Below are positions 30,767 to 39,040 of a DNA stretch of 64,000 nucleotides, in pieces. The notes beneath the pieces were generated by a model, which saw nothing but the letters and a program-made list of their open reading frames with translations, did not search any database and was not told where the DNA came from. Every line of letters begins with the position of its first letter. Position 1 is the first letter of the stretch. Origin of the DNA: RPQJ01 sp044226195 (GTDB lineage: Bacteria > Pseudomonadota > Gammaproteobacteria > Steroidobacterales > Steroidobacteraceae); assembly GCA_044226195.1 (NCBI GenBank), contig JBGAHO010000017.1:10330-74329 (forward strand), given 5' to 3'. Made by a program: the position numbers and the translations under genes.

Positions 30767-31093
30767 TTACTGCTTCGGCGCCTCAGCCGGGGCGGCCGGG
30801 GCGGCAGCGGCAGCGGCGTCCGTGGCGGCCTGGCCAGCGGCAGCAGCGGCGTCGCCGGCAGCAGCGGCGGCGTCCGTCGCGGCGCCCGCAGCGGCATCAC
30901 CGGCGGCGGCAGCGGCGTCCGTGGCAGCCGTGGCGGCCTGGTCGGCAGCCTGGGCAGCGGCGTCGGTCGCCTGGCTGGCAGCAGCGGCGGCGTCCGTCGC
31001 GGCGGCTTCCGGAGCGGCAGCCTCTTCCTTCTTGGCGCAGCCGGCCAGGGCCAGGGCGGCGAGGGCAGCGGCGAGTGCGAGCTTCGAGTTCAT
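30767..31093 (-). CDS. Ala-rich small lipoprotein (paralogue 2)
   Basis: A 108-residue lipoprotein with signal MNSKLALAAALAALALAGC and lipobox LAGC, Ala at +2. The mature part is a low-complexity run of Ala, Asp, Thr and Gln (repeats like ATDAAAAAGDAA) ending in a Pro-rich APAAPAEAPKQ. It has fewer Lys than paralogue 1, so it is more acidic. Function unknown; probably a periplasmic helix anchored in the outer membrane. A possible -10 TAGAAT lies at 31190-31195. Confidence 0.77.
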   Translation of the reverse strand: MNSKLALAAALAALALAGCAKKEEAAAPEAAATDAAAAASQATDAAAQAADQAATAATDAAAAAGDAAAGAATDAAAAAGDAAAAAGQAATDAAAAAAPAAPAEAPKQ

Positions 31094-31189
31094 GTGTATA
31101 CCCCAGAGTCTGAAAAAAGGACGATTAGGAACATCGGCTACCGATGCAACCGGAGGGCGGACCCTCGATCGACCGGCTTGCGGGAATGC

Positions 31190-31217
31190 ATTCTAGGACC
31201 GGGGTCGAGGCAGGGAA
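31190..31217 (-). promoter_or_regulatory. Possible promoter of lipoprotein gene 2
   Basis: Minus-strand TAGAAT at 31190-31195 is a near-consensus -10; TTCCCT at 31212-31217 is a poor -35 at 16 bases. The leader would be about 90 bases. The rest of the 241-base divergent gap (31094-31334) shows no clear signal for pepQ. Confidence 0.3.
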
Positions 31218-31334
31218 CCGGGCAAACTGTCTGTGTTTAGCGACAAAGCCGGCGGGGCGCGCCGCGCGGGGGTGAATCGGGCGGCCGGCTTGGGCAAGAT
31301 TGCGCCTCCTCCTCCATCGCCGGGGCCCACGCGC

Positions 31335-32660
31335 ATGGCTGCCACGCTCGACTCCACGTTCGCCGACCACCTCGCGACGGTGCAGGCCCGCACCACCGCC
31401 GCGCTCGCGGCGCACCGCTACGACGGCCTCGTGATCCACTCGGGCCGGCCGCGCGATCACTTCCTCGACGACCACGCGCCGCCCTTCAAGCCGAACCCGC
31501 ACTTCCTGTGGTGGGCGCCGCTGCTCGATGCGCCCGACAGCTTCGTGCGCTACGTGCCGGGGGAGCGGCCGCGGCTCGTGTTCCACCAGCCGGCCGATTA
31601 CTGGCACAAGCCGCCGACGGTGCCCGACGCGGCGTGGCTGCAGTGCTTCGACCTGCACGTCGTGCGCACGCCGGGCGAGGCGCGTGCCCTGCTCGGCACG
31701 GCCGGTCGGCGCATCGCGTACGTCGGCGAGTGGCAGGACGAGTTCGGCGACTGGGGTTTCGCGGGCGCGAACGCGCAGCCGCTGCTCGACCATCTGCATT
31801 TCGGCCGCGCGGTGAAGACGCCCTACGAACTCGAGTGCATGCGCCACGCCTCCGTGCTCGGCGCGCGCGGACACGTGGCCGCAGAAGAGGCCTGGCGTGC
31901 GGGCGCGTCGGAGTTCGAGACGCACCAGGCCTACTGCTCCGCCGCTGGCCTGCGCGAGCAGGAACTGCCGTACGGCAACATCATCGCGTTCGGGCCGGGC
32001 GCGGCGGTGCTGCACTACCAGCAGTTGCAGCGCGAGCGCGACGTGCCGCGACGCAGTTTCCTGATCGACGCGGGCGCGCAGGTGCGCGGCTACGCCAGCG
32101 ACATCACGCGCACCTACGGCGACGGCGACGCGGAGTTCGGCGCGCTCGTCGCGGCGATGGAAGATGCGCAGCAGGCACTGTGCGCGGCCATTCGCGCCGG
32201 TACCGATTACCGCGAGGTGCACCTGCAGGCGCACTGGCTGATCGCGGGCGTGTTGCAGCGCGCGGGCCTCGTGACGTGCAGCCAGGAGACGGCCGTGGCG
32301 GAGCACGTGTCGAGCGTGTTCTTCCCGCACGGCATCGGCCACCTGCTCGGACTGCAGGTGCACGACGTGGCGGGATTCGCGCGCGACGTGACGGGCGCGA
32401 CGATCCCGAAGCCCGACGGCCACCCCTACCTGCGGCTCACGCGCACGCTCGAGCCGGGGTTCGTGGTCACCGTCGAACCGGGGCTCTACTTCATCGACCT
32501 GCTGCTCGAGCAGGCGCGCGCGGACGGCCGCGGCCGCCACATCCGCTGGGACGCGGTGGAGCGACTGAAGCCGTTCGGCGGCATCCGCATCGAGGACGAC
32601 GTCGTGTGCACGACCGGCGCGCCGGAGAACCTCACGCGCGACGCGTTCGCCTCGCTCTGA
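31335..32660 (+). CDS. pepQ: Xaa-Pro dipeptidase PepQ
   Basis: A 441-residue metallopeptidase of family M24B, close to E. coli PepQ (443). All five metal ligands appear in order: Asp in LIDAGAQVRG and ASDITRTY, His in FPHGIGHLLGL, Glu in TVEPGLYF and Glu in GGIRIEDD. It cleaves dipeptides with C-terminal proline. ATG 31335 is chosen because MAATLDSTFADHLATVQAR fits the family start; the frame is open further upstream. The ribosome site is weak (GGGG at 31322-31325). With pip, the window carries two proline-specific peptidases. Confidence 0.94.
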   Translation: MAATLDSTFADHLATVQARTTAALAAHRYDGLVIHSGRPRDHFLDDHAPPFKPNPHFLWWAPLLDAPDSFVRYVPGERPRLVFHQPADYWHKPPTVPDAAWLQCFDLHVVRTPGEARALLGTAGRRIAYVGEWQDEFGDWGFAGANAQPLLDHLHFGRAVKTPYELECMRHASVLGARGHVAAEEAWRAGASEFETHQAYCSAAGLREQELPYGNIIAFGPGAAVLHYQQLQRERDVPRRSFLIDAGAQVRGYASDITRTYGDGDAEFGALVAAMEDAQQALCAAIRAGTDYREVHLQAHWLIAGVLQRAGLVTCSQETAVAEHVSSVFFPHGIGHLLGLQVHDVAGFARDVTGATIPKPDGHPYLRLTRTLEPGFVVTVEPGLYFIDLLLEQARADGRGRHIRWDAVERLKPFGGIRIEDDVVCTTGAPENLTRDAFASL

Positions 32661-32690
32661 GGACGGGGGCGCGGCGCGTCCCCGGTCCTT

Positions 32691-32715
32691 GAAAAAGAGG
32701 AATGTCCCCTATTTC
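32691..32715 (-). repeat. REP-like repeat copy at the mscL stop
   Basis: The minus strand reads GGGGACATTCCTCTTTTTC preceded by AAATA, nearly identical to the copy at the uvrA end (29399-29424). It contains the mscL TAG stop (32709-32711). It is in opposite orientation to the uvrA copy. Confidence 0.85.
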
Positions 32716-33098
32716 TTCAGCAGGTCGCGGATCTCGGTCAGCAGCTTGATGTCCGCGGGCGTCTCGGGCGCAGCGGCGGGCGGCGGCGGGGTCTTGAGTT
32801 TGTTGATGGCGCGGATCGCCATGAAGATCGCCGCGGCGATGATCACGAAGTCGAAGATCGACTGCAGGAACACGCCGTACTTGATCACCACCGGCGCGCC
32901 CTTGGGGTCGGTGCCGAGCGTGGCCACCAGGTCGGTGAAATTCACCCCGCCGACGAGCATGCCGAGCGCGGGCGTGATCACGTCGCCCACGAACGACGAG
33001 ACGATCTTGCCGAAGGCCCCGCCGATCACGACACCGACTGCCATGTCGATGACGTTGCCCTTCATCGCGAATTCCTTGAATTCCGTCAGCATGCCCAT
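32709..33098 (-). CDS. mscL: Large-conductance mechanosensitive channel MscL
   Basis: A 129-residue channel protein with two membrane helices. The first is the pore helix GNVIDMAVGVVIGGAFGKIV, the second is about residues 70-95, and a charged C-terminal helix follows a Pro-rich linker. It opens under membrane tension to release solutes. ATG 33096-33098 is preferred over the GTG at 33105 because GGGAG lies 8 bases upstream of it. The stop codon is supplied within a REP-like repeat. Confidence 0.96.
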   Translation of the reverse strand: MGMLTEFKEFAMKGNVIDMAVGVVIGGAFGKIVSSFVGDVITPALGMLVGGVNFTDLVATLGTDPKGAPVVIKYGVFLQSIFDFVIIAAAIFMAIRAINKLKTPPPPAAAPETPADIKLLTEIRDLLKK

Positions 33099-33174
33099 TG
33101 TCGTCACTCCCGTTGACTCGTTGCAGAGGTCGTCACCACCCCCGATCCGACCTTAGGCCACCCCTCGCCAAAAG

Positions 33175-33200
33175 AAAAGCCGGGCAACGGCCCGGCTTTT
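33175..33200 (-). terminator. Intrinsic terminator after rplQ, end of the ribosomal block
   Basis: AAAAGCCGGGC (33175-33185) and GCCCGGCTTTT (33190-33200) form an 11-bp perfect stem with a 4-base loop. On the minus strand a TTTTCTTT tract follows. It is near-symmetrical and so could act in both directions. It lies 28 bases after the rplQ stop. Confidence 0.9.
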
Positions 33201-33227
33201 CGTGTCAAGCGAAGCTGACGTCCGCGC

Positions 33228-33731
33228 TCAGGCGGCTGCCTTCTTCTTGCGCGGCGCGCGCGCCTTCTTCTCGGCGGCGGGCGCGGCGGCTTCCGCTTCC
33301 GGCGCCGCCTTCTTCTTGCGGGCCTTCGGCTTCTTCTCGCCTTCGTCGGCCTTCGGCGCCTCGGCGGCCGGAGCCGCGCGATCGACCAGCGCCATCAGCG
33401 CCATGTCGGCGTTGTCGCCGGCGCGGGTCGCCATGTGCAGGATGCGCGTGTAGCCGCCCGGACGCGCCTTGAAGCGCGGGCCGAGGTCCTCGAACAGCTT
33501 GGTGACGACTTCGGCGTCACGCAGCTTCGAGAACGCGCGGCGGCGGTTGGCCGGGCTGTCCGCCTTGCCGAGCGTGATCAGCGGCTCGACGTAGCGGCGC
33601 AGTTCCTTGGCCTTCGGCACCGTCGTCCTGATGGTCTCGTGGCGCAGCAGCGAGGCCGCCATGTTGCGCAGCATCGCCCAGCGGTGCGGGGTGTTGCGGC
33701 TCAGCTGCCGCCCGGAAAGTCCGTGTCTCAT
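33228..33731 (-). CDS. rplQ: 50S ribosomal protein L17 with Lys/Ala-rich tail
   Basis: A 167-residue L17. The first 120 residues are a normal L17 (MRHGLSGRQLSRNTPHRWAM, GGYTRILHMA). The last 45 are a Lys/Ala/Pro-rich tail like a histone-H1 or AlgP tail; E. coli L17 has 127 residues. L17 sits near the exit tunnel. It follows rpoA by 10 bases and ends the alpha operon. Confidence 0.96.
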   Translation of the reverse strand: MRHGLSGRQLSRNTPHRWAMLRNMAASLLRHETIRTTVPKAKELRRYVEPLITLGKADSPANRRRAFSKLRDAEVVTKLFEDLGPRFKARPGGYTRILHMATRAGDNADMALMALVDRAAPAAEAPKADEGEKKPKARKKKAAPEAEAAAPAAEKKARAPRKKKAAA

Positions 33732-33741
33732 GATTCTCTAC

Positions 33742-34746
33742 TCAGACGATGTCGCGGTCTTCGTCGCGCTTGAGGCCCACCGGCGGCCAGTTCTCGAGGC
33801 GCATGCCGAGCGTGAGGCCGTGGCTCTCGAGCACTTCCTTGATCTCGGTGAGCGACTTCTTGCCGAGGTTCGGCGTGCGCAGCAGCTCGACTTCGGTCTT
33901 CTGCACGAGGTCGCCGATGTAGTGGATGTTCTCGGCCTTGAGGCAGTTCGCGCTGCGGACCGTGAGCTCGAGCTCGTCGACCGGGCGCAGCAGCAGCGGG
34001 TCGAAGTGGTGGTCGGCGGGACGCGCCTTCTCCTCGTCCTGGCCCTGCAGGTCGACGAACACCGACAGCTGGTCCTTCAGGATCGAGCCGGCGCGGCGGA
34101 TCGCCTCTTCCGGGTCGATCGTGCCGTTGGTCTCGATGTCGATGATCAGCTTGTCGAGGTCGGTGCGCTGCTCGACGCGCGCGGCTTCGACGTTGTAGGT
34201 GACCTTGCGGATCGGGCTGAACGACGCGTCGAGCAGCAGGCGGCCGATCGGGCGGCTCGCCTCCTCGAACGCGAGGCGCTGGCCGGCCGGGCGGTAGCCA
34301 CGGCCCTTCTCGACCTTGAGCGTCATGTTGAGCTCGCCGGCCTTGGTCAGGTTGGCGATGATGAGCTCGGGGTTCAGGATCTCGACGTCGTGGTCGCCCT
34401 GGATGTCGCCGGCGCGCACCGGGCCCGGGCCCTTCTTCGAGAGGCGCAGCTCGGACTCGTCGCGCGCGTTGAGGCGGATCGCGACCTGCTTGAGGTTCAG
34501 CAGGATCTCGACCACGTCCTCCTGGACGCCTTCGATGCTGGTGTACTCGTGGAGCACGCCGTCGATCTCGGCCTCGCTGATGGCGCTGCCGGGCATCGAG
34601 GAGAGCAGCACGCGCCGCAGCGCGTTGCCGAGCGTGTGGCCGAAGCCGCGCTCGAACGGTTCGATGACGACGCGGGCGTGGCGCGGCGACGTCGGCGTCA
34701 CCTTCACCACGCGCGGACGGAGGAATTCCGCGACGGCTGACTGCAT
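33742..34746 (-). CDS. rpoA: RNA polymerase alpha subunit
   Basis: A 334-residue alpha subunit (E. coli 329): the N-terminal assembly domain includes RGFGHTLGNALRRVLLSSM, and the C-terminal domain, which contacts UP elements and activators, has SLTEIKEVLESHGLTLGM. ATG 34744-34746 (MQSAVAEFLRP) is chosen over the GTG nine bases upstream because AAGGTG is correctly spaced from it. Confidence 0.98.
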   Translation of the reverse strand: MQSAVAEFLRPRVVKVTPTSPRHARVVIEPFERGFGHTLGNALRRVLLSSMPGSAISEAEIDGVLHEYTSIEGVQEDVVEILLNLKQVAIRLNARDESELRLSKKGPGPVRAGDIQGDHDVEILNPELIIANLTKAGELNMTLKVEKGRGYRPAGQRLAFEEASRPIGRLLLDASFSPIRKVTYNVEAARVEQRTDLDKLIIDIETNGTIDPEEAIRRAGSILKDQLSVFVDLQGQDEEKARPADHHFDPLLLRPVDELELTVRSANCLKAENIHYIGDLVQKTEVELLRTPNLGKKSLTEIKEVLESHGLTLGMRLENWPPVGLKRDEDRDIV

Positions 34747-34798
34747 GGAAGTCACCTTGCCCAGTGGGCGGAGGGCCCGGTTGCCCGGGCCGGGTTGC

Positions 34799-35422
34799 TT
34801 ACTTGGAATACAACTCGACGACGAGGCTCTCGTTGATGTCCGGCAGGATGTCGCCGCGCTCAGGCAGCGACTTCAGGACACCCGAGAACTTCTTCTCGTC
34901 GACTTCGACCCAGTCGGGGAAGCCGACCTGGCCGCGGATCTGCAGCGACTGCGCGACGCGCGCCTGCTTCTGCGCCTTCTCGCTGAGCGCAATGACGTCG
35001 CCCGCCTTGCACTCGTACGAGGGGATGTTCACGCGCGCGCCGTTGACCGTGACCGCACCGTGGCTCACCAGCTGGCGCGCCTCGTTGCGCGTCACCGCGA
35101 AGCCCATGCGGTACACGACGTTGTCGAGCCGGGCCTCGAGCAGGCGCAGCAGCGTCTCGCCCGTGGCGCCCGGACGGCCGGCCGCCTTCTGGTAGTAGCT
35201 GCGGAACTGCCGCTCGAGCACGCCGTACATGCGGCGCAGCTTCTGCTTCTCGCGCAGCTGCAGGCCGTAGCCCGACACGCGCGCGCGGCGCTCGCCCTTG
35301 ATGCCGCCCGGCGGCACTTCGAGCTTGCACTTCGACTCGAGCGACTTGACGCCGCTCTTCAGGAACAGGTCGGTGCCCTCGCGACGCGAGAGCTTGCACT
35401 TGGGACCGAGATACCGTGCCAT
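34799..35422 (-). CDS. rpsD: 30S ribosomal protein S4
   Basis: A 207-residue S4 (E. coli 206) with the S4 RNA-binding domain LEARLDNVVYRMGFA and SHGAVTVNGARVNIPS. It lacks the four-Cys zinc cluster of some S4 proteins. It nucleates 16S 5'-domain assembly and in E. coli represses the alpha operon. Confidence 0.98.
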   Translation of the reverse strand: MARYLGPKCKLSRREGTDLFLKSGVKSLESKCKLEVPPGGIKGERRARVSGYGLQLREKQKLRRMYGVLERQFRSYYQKAAGRPGATGETLLRLLEARLDNVVYRMGFAVTRNEARQLVSHGAVTVNGARVNIPSYECKAGDVIALSEKAQKQARVAQSLQIRGQVGFPDWVEVDEKKFSGVLKSLPERGDILPDINESLVVELYSK

Positions 35423-35446
35423 TGCTTGCTTCCTTCCGGGCGCGGC

Positions 35447-35866
35447 TTAGACGCGGCGCTTCTTGGGCGGACGGCAGCCGTTGTGCGGAATCGGCGTGAC
35501 GTCCTCGATGCTGGTGACCTTCAGGCCGGCGGCGTTCAGCGCGCGCACGGCCGACTCGCGACCCGGGCCGGGGCCGCGGACCTTCACCTCGACGGTGCGC
35601 AGGCCGTACTCCTGCGCCGCCACGCCCGCCTTCTCGGCCGCGACCTGCGCGGCGAACGGCGTGCTCTTGCGCGAGCCGCGGAAGCCGCAGCCGCCCGAGG
35701 TCGCCCACGAGAGCGTGTTGCCCTGGCGGTCGGTGATGGTCACGATCGTGTTGTTGAACGACGCGTGGATGTGGGCCACGCCGTCCGACACCGAACGCTT
35801 CACCTTCTTGCGGGTCTTGGCGGCGCCGGAGGCGCTCGCGCCGGACTGCTTCTTGTCGTCAGCCAT
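35447..35866 (-). CDS. rpsK: 30S ribosomal protein S11
   Basis: A 139-residue S11 (E. coli 129). A charged N-terminal extension (MADDKKQSGASAS) precedes the normal core with HASFNNTIVTITDRQGN and GCRPPKKRRV. It binds the platform near the mRNA exit. It lies 24 bases before rpsD. Confidence 0.98.
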   Translation of the reverse strand: MADDKKQSGASASGAAKTRKKVKRSVSDGVAHIHASFNNTIVTITDRQGNTLSWATSGGCGFRGSRKSTPFAAQVAAEKAGVAAQEYGLRTVEVKVRGPGPGRESAVRALNAAGLKVTSIEDVTPIPHNGCRPPKKRRV

Positions 35867-35900
35867 GCGGTTTCAACCTGTCTAGTTCAGTGCGGGAGGC

Positions 35901-36281
35901 TTACGCCTTGCCCGGAGGTGCATTCAACTTGACCGCCGCCTTGCGCGGGCCCTTGCGGGTGCGCGCGTTGGTGCGGGTGCGCTGGCCGCGCATCGGCAGG
36001 CCCTTGCGATGGCGCAGCCCGCGGTACGAGCCGAGGTCCATCAGGCGCTTGATGTTCATGGACACTTCGCGGCGCAGGTCGCCCTCGACCGGGAGCTTGG
36101 CGATCTGCGAACGCAGCGCCGCGATCTCGGCCTCGGTGAGGTCCTTCACCTTGGTGTCGGGCTTCACGCCGGCCGCCTCGCAGGCGACCTTCGCCTGGGT
36201 GCGGCCCACGCCGAAGATGGCCGTGAGGCCGATCACGACGTGCTTGTTCATCGGAATGTTGATGCCGGCAATACGGGCCAT
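35901..36281 (-). CDS. rpsM: 30S ribosomal protein S13
   Basis: A 126-residue S13 (E. coli 118) with MARIAGINIPMNKHVVIGL and the tail RGQRTRTNARTRKGPRK that reaches the P-site tRNA. It lies in the head and bridges to the 50S. First gene of the alpha group, 77 bases after rpmJ. Confidence 0.98.
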   Translation of the reverse strand: MARIAGINIPMNKHVVIGLTAIFGVGRTQAKVACEAAGVKPDTKVKDLTEAEIAALRSQIAKLPVEGDLRREVSMNIKRLMDLGSYRGLRHRKGLPMRGQRTRTNARTRKGPRKAAVKLNAPPGKA

Positions 36282-36358
36282 TTTTGGCTCACTCCGAGGC
36301 GCGAAAAGCGCCGAATAATATCAGAAAAACCGGTGTTGCTCAACGCAGAAACGGGGGG

Positions 36359-36472
36359 TCAGCCCTGCCGCTGCTTGTGGCGCTTGTCGCTGCAGATGAT
36401 GTAGACGACGCCGCGGCGCCGCACCACCTTGCAGTTCTTGCAGATCTTCTTGACCGAGGGACGAACTTTCAT
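36359..36472 (-). CDS. rpmJ: 50S ribosomal protein L36
   Basis: A 37-residue protein with the zinc ligands Cys11, Cys14, Cys27 and His32 (CKNC and CSDKRH). This is the zinc-containing form of L36. ATG is 36470-36472 and TGA 36359-36361. It lies 27 bases after secY, its usual place at the end of the spc operon. Confidence 0.97.
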   Translation of the reverse strand: MKVRPSVKKICKNCKVVRRRGVVYIICSDKRHKQRQG

Positions 36473-36499
36473 GGGTCTCTCTCCGTAACGACCAGGCGC

Positions 36500-37843
36500 T
36501 CAGCGCACCTGGCCCGGCCGGCCGTAGCCGCGCAGGTTGGCCTTCTTCATCAGCCCCTCGTACTGGTGCGACATCAGGTGCGCCTGCAGCTGGGCGATGA
36601 AATCCATGATCACCACCACGATGATCATCAGCGAGGTGCCGCCGAAGTAGAACGGCACGTGGAATTTCGCGATCAGGAGTTCGGGGATCAGGCAGACCAG
36701 GGTCACGTAGGCCGCGCCCCACACCGTCAGGCGCGTGAGCACCTTGTCGATGTAGTCGGCCGTGTGCTGGCCCGGCCGGATGCCCGGGATGAACGCGCCG
36801 GACTTCTTCAGGTTCTCCGCCGTCTCGCGCGAGTTGAACACCAGCGCGGTGTAGAAGAAGCAGAAGAACACGATCAGCGCCGAGTACAGGACCATGTGCA
36901 CGGGCTGGCCGACGCCGAGGCTCGCGGCCACGTTCTGCAGCCAGCCGAAGTGCTCGCTGGTGCCGAACCAGCTGGCGATCGTGGCCGGGAACAGCAGCAG
37001 GCTCGAGGCGAAGATCGGCGGGATCACGCCCGACATGTTGAGCTTGAACGGCAGGTGCGTGGAGGTGCCGGCGAACACGCGGCGGCCCTGCTGGCGCTTG
37101 GCGTAGTTGACCGGGATGCGGCGCTGCGCGCGCTCGATGAACACCACGCAGCCGGTGACCACGCCGACCATCAGGACCAGGATCAGCGCCAGCGCCGGGT
37201 TGATCTCGCCGTTGCGCACCAGCTCGAGGGTGCCGCCGATCGCCGCCGGCAGGCCCGCGACGATGCCCGAGAGGATGATCATCGAGATGCCGTTGCCGAG
37301 GCCGCGCTCGGTGATCTGCTCGCCGAGCCACATCAGGAACATGGTGCCGGCGATCATGGTCACGGTCGCGACGAACACGAACTGCGGGCCCGGGTTCAGC
37401 ACGATGCCCTGGTTCTGGAACGCGATGGCCGCGCTCGCGCCCTGGAAGGCCGCGAGGCCCACCGTGCCCCAGCGCGTGTACTGCGTGAGCTTGCGGCGGC
37501 CCGCCTCGCCTTCCTTGCGCAGGGCCTGCAGGCTCGGCACCACCACGCCCATCATCTGCACGATGATCGACGCGGAGATGTACGGCATCACGCCCATCGC
37601 GAAGATGGACAGGCGCTTCAGCGCGCCACCCGAGAACATGTTGAACATGCTCAGGATGGTGCCCTGCTGGTCCTGGAAGAACCGGTCGAGCGCCACGGGG
37701 TCGATGCCGGGCACCGGGATGAACGTGCCGATGCGGTAGACGATCAGCGCGCCGATGAGGAACAGGAACCTGCTCCTCAGCTCGGTGAGCCGGCCGGCCT
37801 CCGCGAATGCGGCGAGCGAACCCGGTGACTGCGTGTTGGCCAC
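36500..37843 (-). CDS. secY: Protein translocase subunit SecY
   Basis: A 447-residue ten-helix channel protein (E. coli 443). The plug and pore region includes FNMFSGGALKRLSIFAMGVMP in two parts, and the cytosolic loop has NYAKRQQGRR. It forms the Sec pore with SecE (encoded at 63316). The start is taken as GTG 37841-37843, which follows the rplO stop; earlier in-frame starts would overlap rplO. AGGA lies about ten bases upstream. Confidence 0.96.
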   Translation of the reverse strand: MANTQSPGSLAAFAEAGRLTELRSRFLFLIGALIVYRIGTFIPVPGIDPVALDRFFQDQQGTILSMFNMFSGGALKRLSIFAMGVMPYISASIIVQMMGVVVPSLQALRKEGEAGRRKLTQYTRWGTVGLAAFQGASAAIAFQNQGIVLNPGPQFVFVATVTMIAGTMFLMWLGEQITERGLGNGISMIILSGIVAGLPAAIGGTLELVRNGEINPALALILVLMVGVVTGCVVFIERAQRRIPVNYAKRQQGRRVFAGTSTHLPFKLNMSGVIPPIFASSLLLFPATIASWFGTSEHFGWLQNVAASLGVGQPVHMVLYSALIVFFCFFYTALVFNSRETAENLKKSGAFIPGIRPGQHTADYIDKVLTRLTVWGAAYVTLVCLIPELLIAKFHVPFYFGGTSLMIIVVVIMDFIAQLQAHLMSHQYEGLMKKANLRGYGRPGQVR

Positions 37844-37868
37844 TGCTGCTGCTTCCTGGGGGGTTGCT

Positions 37869-38306
37869 TCAGGCCGCCTCGACCTTGCCGCCCGCCGCCT
37901 CGATGGCTTCGCGGGCACCCTTGGTCACGCCGACGCCCTTGACCGTCACGGCGGCCTGGATCGAGCCCGAGAGCACGATCTTGGCGCGCAGCGCGTCGGC
38001 CGGGACGAGATTCGCCTTCTTGAGCGCCGCGAGGTCGATGGCGCCGCCCTCGACCTTGCCGAGCTCGCTCACGCGCACTTCGGCCACGCGCCGCGCGATC
38101 GCGGAACGGAAGCCGATCTTCGGCAGGCGACGCTGCAGCGGCATCTGGCCGCCTTCGAAGCCGACCTTGTGGTAGCCGCCCTTGCGGGCGCGCTGGCCCT
38201 TGACGCCGCGGCCGCAGGTCTTGCCCTGGCCGGCGGACGCGCCGCGGCCGACGCGGGTGCGCGGCTTCTTGCTGCCCGGGGCCGGGCCGATGCTGTTCAG
38301 CTTCAT
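37869..38306 (-). CDS. rplO: 50S ribosomal protein L15
   Basis: A 145-residue L15 (E. coli 144): MKLNSIGPAPGSKKPRTRVG, the GQGKTCGRGVKGQ segment and GFEGGQMPLQRRLPK. It is a late assembly protein of the 50S. ATG 38304-38306; an open frame upstream runs into rpmD and is not used. Confidence 0.98.
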   Translation of the reverse strand: MKLNSIGPAPGSKKPRTRVGRGASAGQGKTCGRGVKGQRARKGGYHKVGFEGGQMPLQRRLPKIGFRSAIARRVAEVRVSELGKVEGGAIDLAALKKANLVPADALRAKIVLSGSIQAAVTVKGVGVTKGAREAIEAAGGKVEAA

Positions 38307-38313
38307 GTGATCC

Positions 38314-38511
38314 TCACGCTTCCTCGACGCGCAGGAGGTGCCGCGAGGCATTGATCATGCCGCGGATCTCCTTCGTGTCGGCGACGGTGACCGTCTGGTG
38401 CATCCGGCGCAGGCCGAGGCCGCGCACGGTGGCACGATGACGGTGCAGTTCCCCGAAGGGGCTCTTCACCAGCGTCACCTTGACGCTCTTGGCAGGGGTG
38501 CTCTTGCTCAT
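38314..38511 (-). CDS. rpmD: 50S ribosomal protein L30
   Basis: A 65-residue L30 (E. coli 59): VKVTLVKSPFGELHRHRATV and LGLRRMHQTV are typical. It lies 5 bases after rpsE and 7 bases before rplO. Confidence 0.97.
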   Translation of the reverse strand: MSKSTPAKSVKVTLVKSPFGELHRHRATVRGLGLRRMHQTVTVADTKEIRGMINASRHLLRVEEA

Positions 38512-38516
38512 GTCCG

Positions 38517-39023
38517 TCAACCCGTGATCTCGGCGACCGACTTGCCGCGCTTGGCCGCGATGCGGTCCGGCGAGGGCATGTGGGTCAGCGCGTTCATGGT
38601 GGCACGCACGACGTTGATCGGGTTGCGCGAGCCGTAGCTCTTGGCGAGCACGTTGCGCACGCCCGCGCACTCGAACACCGCGCGCATGCTGCTGCCGGCG
38701 ATGACGCCGGTACCGTCCGCGGCCGGCTGCATGTACACCTTGGAGGTGCCGTGCTTGCCGGTGACCGCGAAGTGCAGCGTCGCATTGCGCAGGCTGACGT
38801 TCACCAGGTTCTTGCGGGCCTGCTGCATGGCCTTCTGGATCGCGACCGGCACTTCACGCGCCTTGCCGTACCCGAAGCCCACCCGGCCGTTGCCGTCGCC
38901 CACCACGGTGAGCGCGGTGAAGCCGAACTGCTTGCCGCCCTTGACGACCTTCGCCACGCGATTGACGGCCACCAGCTTTTCGATGAACTCGTCCGCCGCA
39001 GCGACTTTCTCGATTCTCGCCAT
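38517..39023 (-). CDS. rpsE: 30S ribosomal protein S5
   Basis: A 168-residue S5 (E. coli 167). The conserved loop NRVAKVVKGGKQFGFTALTV holds the spectinomycin-related region, and GDGNGRVGFGYGKA follows. It affects decoding accuracy in the body/head neck. Confidence 0.98.
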   Translation of the reverse strand: MARIEKVAAADEFIEKLVAVNRVAKVVKGGKQFGFTALTVVGDGNGRVGFGYGKAREVPVAIQKAMQQARKNLVNVSLRNATLHFAVTGKHGTSKVYMQPAADGTGVIAGSSMRAVFECAGVRNVLAKSYGSRNPINVVRATMNALTHMPSPDRIAAKRGKSVAEITG

Positions 39024-39040
39024 TGCTGCTCCTGCCCGGC

